Shown: positions 36,901 through 43,763 of the stretch, one piece after another
How the letters are laid out: each line of letters opens with the position of its first letter
Position numbering within the stretch: the stretch's first letter is position 1
Origin: an uncultured Christensenellaceae bacterium
Lineage (GTDB): Bacteria > Bacillota > Clostridia > Christensenellales > Pumilibacteraceae
Reading direction: 5' to 3'
Assembly (NCBI GenBank): GCA_910587455.1
Contig: CAJULK010000001.1
Coordinates: 188,948-252,947, forward strand
Length of the DNA stretch: 64,000 nucleotides
Program-made: the position numbers and the translations under genes
The notes under the pieces: model-generated
Told to the model about the DNA's origin: nothing
Databases searched by the model: none
What the model saw: only the letters and a program-made list of their open reading frames with translations

Positions 36901-39267
36901 GGTATATACCGCGCCGTTTCCGTCCGCCGTGGCACTCCAACCGACAAACAGGTACTTCTTGTTCTTTATAGTCGGCACGGGCAGACTGTAACTGCCGTCG
37001 TATGTGATCGACGCGGAATTTACCGAGCCTTCGCCGTACGTGCCGTAATCGAGTTTTACGTTATACGTGTTAGCCGTCCACGCGGCGTAAAGCGTAATGT
37101 CGTCGCTGCCGTCAAACACCGCCGCATCGTACCTGACGCCGTTTAGCGGCGCGTCGTACCAACTGCTGAAAGTATAGCCGTGACGCGTCGCTTCGGGCAG
37201 CGATAATTTATCGCCGTCAGCTTTGTAAATACTGTCAACTTTCAATCCGCTTTGCGAATCGAAAGATATTTCGTACGCTCGCACGTCGAGCGTTACCCAA
37301 TCGCTGTAGCCCGAGGAAAGTCGGCTGCGCACTCTGAGCGTGTTGGTCTTTGCCGTCAGAGTGATTTCCGCTCTGTTCGTGCCCGCCTCGACACGCAATA
37401 TATCGCCGTCGTTGACCTGCACTTCGTACTCGGTCGCGCCTATCACGTGATCCCATGTAAGTTCGCTCGCCTCGTAACCGAGCTTTGCGCCCATTGCATT
37501 GTATTTTGCGGTCAGCGTATCGCTCTTGTACGAACGGCTCGCGCCGTCCTCTGATACGCCCTGAACTGTTATCGTGTACGTTTCTCCGTCGATAAGTCCG
37601 AGCCCGCAGTCGGCAAGATCGAGCGACGTCGCTTTGTTTTCGACTTTGTATTCTTTTCCGTTTATAGTTACGACGTACGACTGCGCTTCGGCAGCCTCGT
37701 TCCAACGCAACGTCGTTCCGTTGATTTTTACGTTCGTAGGCATACCGACGGGGCGCGAAGGACGGATATACGTCGTCGCTCCGACCGAGTTGTACCCGTG
37801 CGCTTCGGCGTAAACGCTCACCGTGACAACGCCCGAATACTTCCTGAGATCGACGCTTGTTTTGCTGTTAGTATCGGTCGGCTCGCCGCCGTTTACGACG
37901 ACTTTGTAATTGGTTGCGTGATCGACGGGCGCCCACGTAAGCACGCCCGTTTCTTCCTCGTATACGTAACCCGAAACCGCGTCGAGATGCGCCTCGTATA
38001 CAAGCGTTCGCGCCGTGCTCGCCGCGTAACCGTCGGCGGCGGCACTGACCGAAAAAGTTATGCCCTCGGGCTTCATTTCGCACGACGAAAAATCGTACGA
38101 CGTCACGTTGCCTATATCGAGCATCGTGTGCTTGTGCAGAGGATCGCCGCAGTCTATCGTTATGTAATACCGCTCGGCGTTATCCACCGAATCGAACACG
38201 AGTTTTCTGTCATCGGTCACCTTCATGCCCGAAACGGACGCAAGCGCTTTGTTTTTGTAGTAGCGAGTATACGTCTTTCCACCGACGGTAAGCTGTATTA
38301 CGTAATCGCCCGCCGGCTTTTCGGCAAAAGCTATCGTCTCGTTGCGCACCGTCATGCCCACCGAATGTTCTATGGTTTCGAATCCTTCGGGGCCCGTCAC
38401 TTTGATATAGGCAGACGTCGTAAGTCTGTCCCAAACGACGCCCGTGACCGTAACGTTGACGTTCGGGTCCCCCGCCTCGCCGTCCTTTTGCCACAATGCG
38501 TACAGCGTAAGATCCTGCGCGATCGAAACGGCTCCGTCGTAAGCATACGACAGTTTTTCGCCGTCGTCGTACTGACTTATCCACCAGCCGCGGAACGCGT
38601 AGCCGTCGCGCTTGGGTTCGGGTACGTTGTACAGCCTGTTGCCTATGGTGGTCTTCCCCGCGATCTCGGGCGCGCCGTCGTAGCCGAGGTCGAACGCTAC
38701 CGAGTATTCCCTGTCGCTCTTTGCCGCCCACTTGGCGTAGACCGTAACGTCCGATGTGACCGCCGCGCCGAAGTCGTACAGCGCCGTTCCCGATTTGTCG
38801 GAATACCAGCCGATAAAACCGTGCCCCGTATACTCGGGATCGGTCGGGCGCTCGACAGTCTTTCCGTTGCGCACCGATCGGGTCTGCGTTGCGCCGCCGT
38901 TGCCGTCGAACGTGACCGTATAGTTGACGTCGCGCCAGAAAGTTAGCGTATCGTCGTTGTATGTAAACGTTATTTTATTGCCGTCGTAATCGGCGGTGAC
39001 TTGCACGCTGCCGTACTTGAACGTCAGCCCGCCGTCGCCTACCGTATACGAACCGTTAAAAGTTTGATCGGCTTCGAGCGTCAGTTTCGTTCCCTCGCTC
39101 AAAGTGAGCGTATACTCGCTGTTCGGCGATACCTCGCAGTAATATTCGCCCGTTTCGGGGCCGGGAACGGGCTGCGGCGGCGTGTCATCGTCGCACGCGC
39201 ACAGGATCGCGCCGAACGACGCGACGGCGGTCACCGTTGCCAATATCTTTATCTTGCTCTTTTTCAT
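30958..39267 (-). CDS. Giant BspA-type leucine-rich-repeat surface lipoprotein (paralogue)
   Basis: 2769 aa, a close paralogue of the gene downstream. The first 26 residues are nearly the same (MKKSKIKILATVTAVASFGA, lipobox ILCAC with Cys25), and the domain order is equal: beta domain, InlB B-repeats, fibronectin-like modules, InlB-like repeats, then a long LRR_5 array from about residue 850 to 2720. It ends in WTAEQTVYTPHASKPSGWN...VNVVWG, as the paralogue ends in WVAAQTIYVEYE...AKVLWG, then a Pro/Glu tail. The N-terminal 840 residues are much more alike than the LRR arrays, pointing to tandem duplication and array divergence. Promoter and leader hairpin were duplicated too. Confidence 0.93.
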   Translation of the reverse strand: MKKSKIKILATVTAVASFGAILCACDDDTPPQPVPGPETGEYYCEVSPNSEYTLTLSEGTKLTLEADQTFNGSYTVGDGGLTFKYGSVQVTADYDGNKITFTYNDDTLTFWRDVNYTVTFDGNGGATQTRSVRNGKTVERPTDPEYTGHGFIGWYSDKSGTALYDFGAAVTSDVTVYAKWAAKSDREYSVAFDLGYDGAPEIAGKTTIGNRLYNVPEPKRDGYAFRGWWISQYDDGEKLSYAYDGAVSIAQDLTLYALWQKDGEAGDPNVNVTVTGVVWDRLTTSAYIKVTGPEGFETIEHSVGMTVRNETIAFAEKPAGDYVIQLTVGGKTYTRYYKNKALASVSGMKVTDDRKLVFDSVDNAERYYITIDCGDPLHKHTMLDIGNVTSYDFSSCEMKPEGITFSVSAAADGYAASTARTLVYEAHLDAVSGYVYEEETGVLTWAPVDHATNYKVVVNGGEPTDTNSKTSVDLRKYSGVVTVSVYAEAHGYNSVGATTYIRPSRPVGMPTNVKINGTTLRWNEAAEAQSYVVTINGKEYKVENKATSLDLADCGLGLIDGETYTITVQGVSEDGASRSYKSDTLTAKYNAMGAKLGYEASELTWDHVIGATEYEVQVNDGDILRVEAGTNRAEITLTAKTNTLRVRSRLSSGYSDWVTLDVRAYEISFDSQSGLKVDSIYKADGDKLSLPEATRHGYTFSSWYDAPLNGVRYDAAVFDGSDDITLYAAWTANTYNVKLDYGTYGEGSVNSASITYDGSYSLPVPTIKNKKYLFVGWSATADGNGAVYTDCFGTSLAGWNNATEGLTLHAFYAEAFDFVEDGDGYAVMKGRAISAVENLVIPSEYNGKKVVSLNENAFQNGTFKYVTIPDTVRTIPETAFDGCNRIVRFSVDVTGEPDPVFIGDPSGTLLMDNIITGAREIAFVPATITGEYSVPYGVTRISTKAFKGSKLTKINIPTTVTEIATDAFVNCSALTTVNFLPAVKGEAEKPLRMSPDAINPESCKALTTINLPARTADFVLGAASVFVRYKNLKEINVEDGNNLFYASDRGMLLNANKSELLFCPFASEVTKYTVPSSVLRIADNAFNRHLIAKPGNSDKKQMLSEIVFHGGMTYIGERAFYMSTSLTKATFGASSRPSGLAIGKDAFYQCKKLATVDFREAGELKQKTVGGKTTYVYEYTQSCGVESLGDNAFYNCAIQGVVLPSTLKTIGSKAFAENGPLTSLDLGHINADLRFGDYVFQKCSNLVSVEITDNVGAMEFNSVFNDCGVKSFTVSDRNPNYEAGDDGVLYNAGKTAVVYYPAGLDGTYTFPSTVTRIGGGVFKGVKNIVNLTVPDSVTEIAASAFENCTNLETLTFAEDTSQAASSLTIGDNAFKGCSKLKVVALPSRTTSLGANCFSGLALTSVTLNEGLQTIGASAFYNTKSLASITVPSTVTSIGSSAFKDSALSEITFARSENAKSLSFGISVFNGCTNLTEIELPERLTDIPESAFSGCTKLETVNVPTTVANRDGKRGVGDKAFLGCTQLSTLTFAKGGSLPLSFGNATFGNCPELTRLELPNRIVGFSNNYDVFQMGSKGASASNIVTSFDKTIPQYANYEDLYIQEIVVEAGCKDFASFDGLLYTAGLKEVVYCPQGKAGVVTISKNAQTIRPAAFAIARKITKVVFEDKDNTELDDFYLQDTDDQYGSVFYGCISLTEIEFPARLTRLGNNALYRNMLQHSSVGGVNVYNSAHIIETVTFADGCRLTEIGDKAFGQTLITNLVLPSMVTTIGDMPFYDYKGGELTITVSPVMDADAVAAILKNSTKTPTPPDLIIPEGSLLVRDSGIVYANENGKRVIAYCEADAAGVEAGSETLAIPADVTKISAGAFKNIKRFGKVEFQKPAEGESEVDLTICANAFYGSGITEIELPARLKSLETDVFNSCKSLTTVTFEQGYSYAAIPDNMFKDCSELTAVAVPDCVTSIGRSFERCKKLESVTFTDNSNLLTIDGFAFGSCTMLKSFELPATVTALTVSAYGSTFNGCSALETFVFKGNKITALPNDTFSGCAKLKNIILPSGLTSIGNSAFSKCALLTSIAIPKNVRTIGNNAFNGCSALGSVTFDAKCALESLGDYAFSATGLLTLDVPDSIVEVGKNTFSKCTKLSTVTFGKSSGLQSLGKNMFDGCTKLTKVLMPRLLDSIGSSAFNGCTNLSEVDFNGNTGLQSVESGAFGKCTSLTSIKFPDSVTVIESSVFSGCTGLTEFVFPSGVTSVSNSLFFGCTNLVKVTLPADITEVLQLAFSGCTKLTTIVGNPCFTTELPAAGAPVPQSSLTRIGYEVFKTCPALPNIYVVMAAPVSGSENSIGGGAFWSCTSLKKAVLVNVTYLGNCAFQNCQALQEVSLPDCLRYLGEKNIDVGSNKNLGYVFKDCKSLKAIALPQSINVIHPSMFENCTELTSVSFYNITGIGKDAFKNCANLVGASYLGTGGDITYIDGALYIGTKLVKYFGATDGSGNPLDTLTVADGTTEIDQYALQNASALKTVVLPAGLKKLGIYAFDGCTSLESINLDGVTSIGNYAFQNCGKLSGVKLSFGSTVGSGAFKNCTSLTSIDFSGVLSIGGNSFENTSLTQVVIPESLEIKGSAVFKGCTKLVKAELHAAVPGSFLGSFFQNCTALASVELNDKITELGSSMFDGCASLKAIEIPASVTKINMFAFKNCTGIKAILVGANVTTVSSNAFQGWTAEQTVYTPHASKPSGWNASWMGSGGKVNVVWGYTGSTLPEEGGEQTPEVSE

Positions 39268-39295
39268 TCAAGCCTCCGTTAACAACACGTGTCTT

Positions 39296-39334
39296 ATAAA
39301 AAACGGCAACGCAAACATCCGCTCGCGACGCCGT
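39296..39334 (-). promoter_or_regulatory. Terminator-like hairpin in the leader of the second LRR gene
   Basis: On the minus strand ACGGCGTCGC (39325-39334) pairs with GCGTTGCCGT (39303-39312) with one mismatch, then six T (39298-39303). It is at the same place, about 20 nt after the start point, as the element at 30632-30670 and shares its flanks (AGTGACAA, GTTTGCG). Confidence 0.65.
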
Positions 39335-39360
39335 TGTCACTCATTACGTGTATACGGAGA

Positions 39361-39390
39361 ATTTTATCATATTTTCGCATTTGCTGTCAA
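39361..39390 (-). promoter_or_regulatory. Promoter of the second giant LRR gene
   Basis: TTGACA (39385-39390), 18-nt spacer, TAAAAT (39361-39366) on the minus strand; predicted start near 39354. Confidence 0.78.
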
Positions 39391-39450
39391 GCAAGAAAAG
39401 AACGGTGTGACTTGTAATATTATACACGTTTGCACACAATTTGTAAACGC

Positions 39451-39483
39451 ACGGCGGCGAGCAATGCGCGTTAATGCCGCCGT
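39451..39483 (-). terminator. Possible terminator of the lipoprotein gene at 39497
   Basis: ACGGCGGC and GCCGCCGT form an 8-bp GC stem with a 17-nt loop, 13 nt past the stop. There is no T-run, so confidence is low. Confidence 0.35.
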
Positions 39484-39496
39484 TACGCCATATTTA

Positions 39497-40612
39497 TCAC
39501 GCGAAATCGCGAATAACGACATCGGGAACGTCGAACGCCGTCATTCCGAAATCGCGGTAGGTCTGAGTTACTTTGATTTTGCCGTCCGCGTTCGCGCCCT
39601 CGTCGGTCAGCTTGAAAGTGCCGTTGAGCACCTGCCGCGACAGCTTTCCGTCACGCACGAAGAACTCGCCGTTGACGCGCAGCGACGAAACGGGTTTTTC
39701 GGTATCGAGACTGTCGGACAGCATGTCGAGCACGTCGTTCATAAACATAGAATACTTTTCCTCGTTAACCTTAAATCCCGATGTCGTCTTTACGAAATAC
39801 GAATAATCGTTGCTCGGCACGACGCCCATATCCCCGACGTTGACCGAAGAAAAAAGTACGGATATCCACTCGCCTCCGTCGGTTTTTTCGTACAGTCCGA
39901 TAATGCGCCCGTAAGCGTCGCCGTCGAAAACGTAAAACCATTCCTTTTCGGTCGTTTCGGTGACGGTAAGGGTTTTGCTCGTGTCGGTGACGACGGAATA
40001 CGCATATTTTCCGTCGTACTTGATCACTTGCCTGTTAGTATAAGACGACAGCGTTAACTTGATCCCCATCTGTTTATACGTAGCGGACGAAACGGACACG
40101 GAGTCGAGCGTGAAATTTACGTACTTCGATCTGTCGAAAACCGCGTCGTAATACGCCTTGGTGAGCACGTCGCCGTTTTCGAGCGCGGGCGAGTAATATC
40201 TGTATGCCGAATTTATGTATATTACGTAAACTTTGACTTTGCGATGCGCGAACGCGGCGGTGCGAACGCCTTCCGCTTCGCGCTCGGCATACTCTATTTC
40301 CCCGCGCTCGGCATGCTCGACGGCTGCTTTTTCGTCGGCTGTGAGATCGAGGTCGGCTATTTCGTTTTCGGTCAAATCCCCTTTTTTCTCATACGCGACG
40401 AAAACCGCGTCGGTAACTTCGCCCGCAACTTCTTTTTCGAGAAAGCCTTTTGCCGCATCGGAAGCGGAAACATACGCATCTTCGGATAAAGCTCCGTTGA
40501 AAAATGTGTCGGGCGGATCGGAAGCTTCGTCGCCGTCGCACGCAGCAAACGAAAATACCGCAAGCACAAACAGCATAGCAGCCAGAGCGACCGATAACAT
40601 CCTTTTCTTCAT
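39497..40612 (-). CDS. Lipoprotein of unknown function
   Basis: 371 aa. Signal peptide and lipobox (VFSFAACDG, Cys25). The mature protein starts with a Ser/Asp/Pro linker and a helical acidic region rich in Glu and Ala (TADEKAAVEHAERGEIEYAEREAEG, about 85-115), then becomes beta-rich (YVNFTLDSVSVSSATYKQMGIKLTLSS; WFYVFDGDAYGRIIGLYE). No family recognised. The start ATG follows AAAGGAG by 8 nt and has its own promoter; it is divergent from the DUF4097-like gene. No conserved partner suggests a role. Confidence 0.72.
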   Translation of the reverse strand: MKKRMLSVALAAMLFVLAVFSFAACDGDEASDPPDTFFNGALSEDAYVSASDAAKGFLEKEVAGEVTDAVFVAYEKKGDLTENEIADLDLTADEKAAVEHAERGEIEYAEREAEGVRTAAFAHRKVKVYVIYINSAYRYYSPALENGDVLTKAYYDAVFDRSKYVNFTLDSVSVSSATYKQMGIKLTLSSYTNRQVIKYDGKYAYSVVTDTSKTLTVTETTEKEWFYVFDGDAYGRIIGLYEKTDGGEWISVLFSSVNVGDMGVVPSNDYSYFVKTTSGFKVNEEKYSMFMNDVLDMLSDSLDTEKPVSSLRVNGEFFVRDGKLSRQVLNGTFKLTDEGANADGKIKVTQTYRDFGMTAFDVPDVVIRDFA

Positions 40613-40663
40613 ATCTTTTTTCTCCTTTGAATAAGTATATAAAATATACTTTATATCTATATA

Positions 40664-40692
40664 ATACTACTGCCGCTTCCGACTTTTGTCAA
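40664..40692 (-). promoter_or_regulatory. Promoter of the lipoprotein gene at 39497
   Basis: TTGACA (40687-40692), 17-nt spacer, TAGTAT (40664-40669) on the minus strand. A short AT-rich inverted repeat (AAGTATA / TATACTT, about 40633-40651) lies in the leader. Confidence 0.7.
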
Positions 40693-40819
40693 GCATTTGG
40701 GCGCGCATTATGTTTTTGTTCCGAATTTATCCCGATTTACAATCGACATCAAAAAATGTGCGAAATACACCCCGAAAAATACGATTGCACCGCAAAAATC
40801 CATACATGCGGTTTTTTGC

Positions 40820-40848
40820 TTGATTTTTTATGCGATTCGGTGTATGAT
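40820..40848 (+). promoter_or_regulatory. Promoter of the DUF4097-like gene, leaderless type
   Basis: TTGATT (40820-40825), 17-nt spacer, TATGAT (40843-40848), then exactly 6 nt to the ATG at 40855. No ribosome site. Confidence 0.68.
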
Positions 40849-40854
40849 GTATGT

Positions 40855-41634
40855 ATGGAATTTGCGGGAATAACAGACATCGCCATATACGGGACGGACT
40901 GTGTTGCGGATATTTCGCGCGGGACAAGCGACGTCGCGCAGTTTATTTCCGCCAAAGAAAAGTTTTTCGACGTCAAGGTCGCGGACGGCACGCTCACCGT
41001 CACGCAAAAGACGCGCAATATTTTTTACCGCATAATCATGCGCCGTTTCGAATTCAAAATAATCCTGCCCAAAGGTTTCCGCGGCAGGCTGCGCTTCCGC
41101 AATAACAACGGCGGATTATATTTGAAAGGCGGAGATTTTTCGGACGTAGAGCTTGCCACGAAAAACGGCAAGTTCGAGCTATGCGACGCCAACATAGGCG
41201 GAATGTCGCTCAAAATGTCCAACGGCACGTTAAATATAAAAAGCATGAACGCTTACGATTCGATAGCCGTAAAATGTCAGAACGGCAACATAAAAGCCGA
41301 ATCGGTAAGCACGCCGTCGTTCAATATTTCGTGCACCAACGCAAGCCTTTCCGCAATAGATATAAAAGCCAAAAAGTTCGACTGCTCCACGTCCAACGGA
41401 ACGATCGACGCGAGCGGAATCGTTTCGGACGATATAAGACTCGAAACGTCCAACGGCAAGATCACGGCTATGCCGCTCGGCACGCGCGACGATTACAAAC
41501 TGTCCGCGGAAACGTCCAACGGCTTGATCACGATAGACGGCGTTCCGTTCCGCAAGATATCGGACGTCAATCAGGCGGCGAAACTGATGAGCGCCAAAAC
41601 ATCAAACGGCGAAATAGACATTCGCTTCGTGTGA
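40855..41634 (+). CDS. DUF4097-like beta-helix protein
   Basis: 259 aa from the chosen start. The sequence is a ladder of short strands with recurring (T/S)xNGxI/L turns (ATKNGKFELC, KMSNGTLNIK, KCQNGNIKAE, CSTSNGTIDA, LETSNGKITA, AETSNGLITI, AKTSNGEIDI), the pattern of the DUF4097 right-handed beta-helix proteins. There is no signal peptide or membrane helix, so it is probably cytoplasmic; many relatives occur near signalling or membrane-stress genes but their role is not settled. The open frame extends 76 codons upstream, but that part is AT-rich and implausible. The ATG at 40855 sits 6 nt after a good -10 box. Confidence 0.8.
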   Translation: MEFAGITDIAIYGTDCVADISRGTSDVAQFISAKEKFFDVKVADGTLTVTQKTRNIFYRIIMRRFEFKIILPKGFRGRLRFRNNNGGLYLKGGDFSDVELATKNGKFELCDANIGGMSLKMSNGTLNIKSMNAYDSIAVKCQNGNIKAESVSTPSFNISCTNASLSAIDIKAKKFDCSTSNGTIDASGIVSDDIRLETSNGKITAMPLGTRDDYKLSAETSNGLITIDGVPFRKISDVNQAAKLMSAKTSNGEIDIRFV

Positions 41635-41659
41635 TCTGTCTCGAATCGGACAAGCCGCT

Positions 41660-42433
41660 CTATACGGCGTTCTGCGTTCCGTAATCGAACACTTCGGAAT
41701 AAACGGCGGTGCAAGACGTACCGCCGCATTTGTTTATACGGAATTTTTCGCGAACTGTAATTTTTGCGGCGCGCTCGCCGTCAGTCACGATAGTGAACTC
41801 TACACTGTCGTACTGCGGATAAGATTTCCCGCCCAGAAGCGTTTTATATTCGTTGCGGCTGTATTCGGTGGCTCGGGCAACGTCGAGTACGTAGCGGTAT
41901 TCGTTTTTGTCGGTTTGCTCTGCCGATACCACCGCACCGTCCAGTACGAACTTGACGAGTCCGGTGGCAGGCAGACCGTATGCCGACGTAAAATCGGCGC
42001 GGGTCAGTTCTTTAGGTTTTCCGAACACGAACTTTTTGTTTTTGTATTCGCCCGTCGATACGAGATACTTACCGTCGGACACTTGTTTTTTCACCGCGGC
42101 TTTAACGAGCGCCGAAGCGCTTTCTAACGTTTCGACATAACCGTCGGCGCGAACGCTTCGCACGCCGCTTACGTTTTGCACGTACGGGATGCCGAACACT
42201 CGCGCGCGAACGGTGCCGGCGAGCTTGGTGTCGAAATCGTTTGCCGCACAGTACGCGCGGCAGCAGCCGAGAACGCGCATCGCTTCGGCGTCTGGCGCGC
42301 TGCCCGATTCGAGCGCGGCAGGCACCGCCGAGCGGAACACAGGCACGAACGACATTACGGCAAGCGAGAACAAAAGGATCGCTATTGAAATTATCGGGAA
42401 CAAATGCCCGACTCGCCTATTCGACTTATTCAT
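41660..42433 (-). CDS. Membrane-anchored protein of unknown function
   Basis: 257 aa from the ATG at 42431-42433 (MNKSNRRVGH). A single hydrophobic helix (about residues 13-35) is followed by an extracytoplasmic domain with paired cysteines (LGCCRAYCAAND; NKCGGTSC) and beta-rich segments (FVLDGAVVSAEQTDKNEYRYVLDVA). No family recognised. The gene converges on the DUF4097-like gene, with 25 bp between stops. Upstream there is no ribosome site; an AATACT box ends 6 nt before the ATG, so it may be another leaderless gene, though its -35 box is poor. Confidence 0.68.
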   Translation of the reverse strand: MNKSNRRVGHLFPIISIAILLFSLAVMSFVPVFRSAVPAALESGSAPDAEAMRVLGCCRAYCAANDFDTKLAGTVRARVFGIPYVQNVSGVRSVRADGYVETLESASALVKAAVKKQVSDGKYLVSTGEYKNKKFVFGKPKELTRADFTSAYGLPATGLVKFVLDGAVVSAEQTDKNEYRYVLDVARATEYSRNEYKTLLGGKSYPQYDSVEFTIVTDGERAAKITVREKFRINKCGGTSCTAVYSEVFDYGTQNAV

Positions 42434-42537
42434 ACGAATAGTATTGCACATTGCACGGTTTTTAACCTATAAAGCCGTCAAATGTCGAAACTGCAATCGA
42501 AAAAAACCGCAAATCGACAACAGTTAAACCAAAACGC

Positions 42538-42566
42538 TTTACTTTTCGCTTCTCTGATATTATAAT
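42538..42566 (+). promoter_or_regulatory. Promoter of tRNA-Ser
   Basis: TTTACT (42538-42543), 17-nt spacer, perfect TATAAT (42561-42566), about 40 nt before the tRNA. Confidence 0.65.
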
Positions 42567-42606
42567 AAAGCAGTCGTGCGATCCACACGACAAAGCATTT
42601 CGATAC

Positions 42607-42695
42607 GGAGGCGTATCGAAGCGGTCATAACGAGGCGGTCTTGAAAACCGTTTGGGCGCAAGCCCACAGGGGTTCGAATCCCTTCGCCTCCGCCA
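42607..42695 (+). tRNA. tRNA-Ser (TGA anticodon)
   Basis: The acceptor arms GGAGGCG (42607-42613) and CGCCTCC (42685-42691) pair perfectly, with discriminator G and an encoded CCA (42693-42695). The anticodon stem reads GGTCTTGAAAACC with anticodon TGA. A long variable arm (TTTGGGCGCAAGCCCA region) and the T-loop GGTTCGAATCC confirm a class II serine tRNA. Confidence 0.95.
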
Positions 42696-42704
42696 TAGCA
42701 AGAG

Positions 42705-42746
42705 AAAGTACGAACACACGCCAAAGCGAGTTCGTACTTTTTCTTT
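42705..42746 (+). terminator. Rho-independent terminator after tRNA-Ser
   Basis: AAAGTACGAAC (42705-42715) and GTTCGTACTTT (42730-42740) form a perfect 11-bp stem followed by TTCTTTT. Confidence 0.8.
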
Positions 42747-42906
42747 TGTATGAAAGTTTTGGCGTGTGTTTGCCGATTAAAGACATATTGCCGAAACCGC
42801 CTATTCCTGCGGCGCGGCAAATGCAAAAGCGTGACGAGCAAAGCAATTTCACTGAATAACATAAACGGCTCTTTAAGATAATTCTCGAAGTGCCTTTGCT
42901 ATATGC

Positions 42907-42935
42907 TTGATTTAATCGTAATCCTTTGTTATAAT
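42907..42935 (+). promoter_or_regulatory. Promoter of the flavin-binding-fold gene
   Basis: TTGATT (42907-42912), 17-nt spacer, perfect TATAAT (42930-42935). The leader is about 34 nt. Confidence 0.75.
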
Positions 42936-42975
42936 AATTGTACGATAAACAGTAATTCGGCGGAGATAAAATACA

Positions 42976-43389
42976 ATGGATAAAACACAGATCCATCAAT
43001 TTATATCAGAACAGAAAACGGCGTTTATTGCTTCCGTAAATGAGCAAGGTTATCCTGTAATAAGGGCGATGATTGCCCCTCGTAAAATAGACGGTAATGA
43101 GATTTATTTCTCTACAAACACATCGTCCAACAAAATAAAACAGTATTTGGCAAATAATAAAGCGTGTGTCTATTTTTATAAACGCGGAAAATTCAAGTAT
43201 CAGGGCGTTTCGATAACAGGCGAAATGCAAGTTTGTACCGACCAAGCGACGAAAGACAAGATTTGGCGCTTCGGTGACAAACTGTTTTATAAGCAAGGTG
43301 TAACCGACCCCGATTATTGCGTATTAAAATTTGTAGGCAAAACAGCCGAGTATTATTGTGATTTTAAGATAGAAACGATTGACTTATAA
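42976..43389 (+). CDS. Pyridoxamine 5'-phosphate oxidase-family (flavin split-barrel) protein
   Basis: 137 aa, the usual length of the small split-barrel proteins related to general stress protein 26. Family marks are the N-terminal strand pair FIASVNEQGYPVIRAM (residues about 15-30), IYFSTNTSSNKIKQYLANNKACVYFY (about 43-68) and the later VSITGEMQV. It probably binds FMN or F420-like flavin; the reaction is unknown. GGAG lies 10 nt before the ATG. The gene is clearly more AT-rich than its neighbours and stands in the patch after tRNA-Ser, so it may have been acquired. Confidence 0.85.
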   Translation: MDKTQIHQFISEQKTAFIASVNEQGYPVIRAMIAPRKIDGNEIYFSTNTSSNKIKQYLANNKACVYFYKRGKFKYQGVSITGEMQVCTDQATKDKIWRFGDKLFYKQGVTDPDYCVLKFVGKTAEYYCDFKIETIDL

Positions 43390-43431
43390 ATTTCCATTTA
43401 ATGTAGAATGACCGATAAGAAACCACAATCT

Positions 43432-43477
43432 TGAAATGCACCCCAAAAGTTAGACAGACTTTTGGAGGTGCATTTCA
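43432..43477. mobile_element. IS3-like terminal inverted-repeat remnant
   Basis: Arms 43432-43450 and 43458-43477 are inverted copies apart from one extra base, separated by 7 nt. The left arm runs into CCCCAAAAGTTAGACA, which I recognise as the kind of end found on IS3-family insertion sequences. No transposase follows; instead a small membrane ORF starts at the right arm. This looks like a leftover of an element, or its end reused. Confidence 0.45.
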
Positions 43478-43479
43478 TT

Positions 43480-43689
43480 GTGATAGGTTTTTTAATTGTG
43501 AGTTTATTGTACATTTATGTAATTTATCCTTTTAGTCCGTCCGTGACGGCTTTGATAACCATTACGCTGTTAGTTTGGTTTGTCGTATTTATAGGTGTGG
43601 CTTTTTCCATAATCGGAATGGAAAAATTATACATTCACAAATTTTTTAACGATATACCGAACAGTCAAGAAGAAATAAACATATTGTAA
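43480..43689 (+). CDS. Small membrane protein of unknown function
   Basis: 69 aa from the GTG at 43480, with GGAGG (inside the inverted repeat) 11 nt upstream; an ATT at 43477 is the other possible start, and the frame is open to 43462. Two membrane helices span about residues 2-18 and 23-45, and the charged tail reads GMEKLYIHKFFNDIPNSQEEIN. No family recognised. It is AT-rich and starts right at the IS3-like end, so it could be an intact small gene or a piece of one carried by the element. Confidence 0.5.
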   Translation: MIGFLIVSLLYIYVIYPFSPSVTALITITLLVWFVVFIGVAFSIIGMEKLYIHKFFNDIPNSQEEINIL

Positions 43690-43763
43690 CTATTTTTGTT
43701 TGCTGCAATATAATTTCCAAAATCACTAAGAAGCGGTGAAAATTAAGGGAAACTTCGGTGTAG

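Noticed and set aside
21395..39267. Very regular repeats, considered as a CRISPR array or tandem DNA repeats
   Set aside because: The repeats are imperfect at DNA level and fall in one continuous reading frame with the BspA LRR_5 pattern; there are no equal-length spacers and no cas genes.
40627..40854. Upstream extension of the DUF4097-like frame by 76 codons
   Set aside because: The stretch is AT-rich promoter DNA containing clear -35 and -10 boxes, and the residues show no beta-helix pattern.
42746..42900. Gap between the tRNA terminator and the next promoter as a small gene
   Set aside because: The only frames are read-through of the tRNA or lack a start and ribosome site; I see nothing there.
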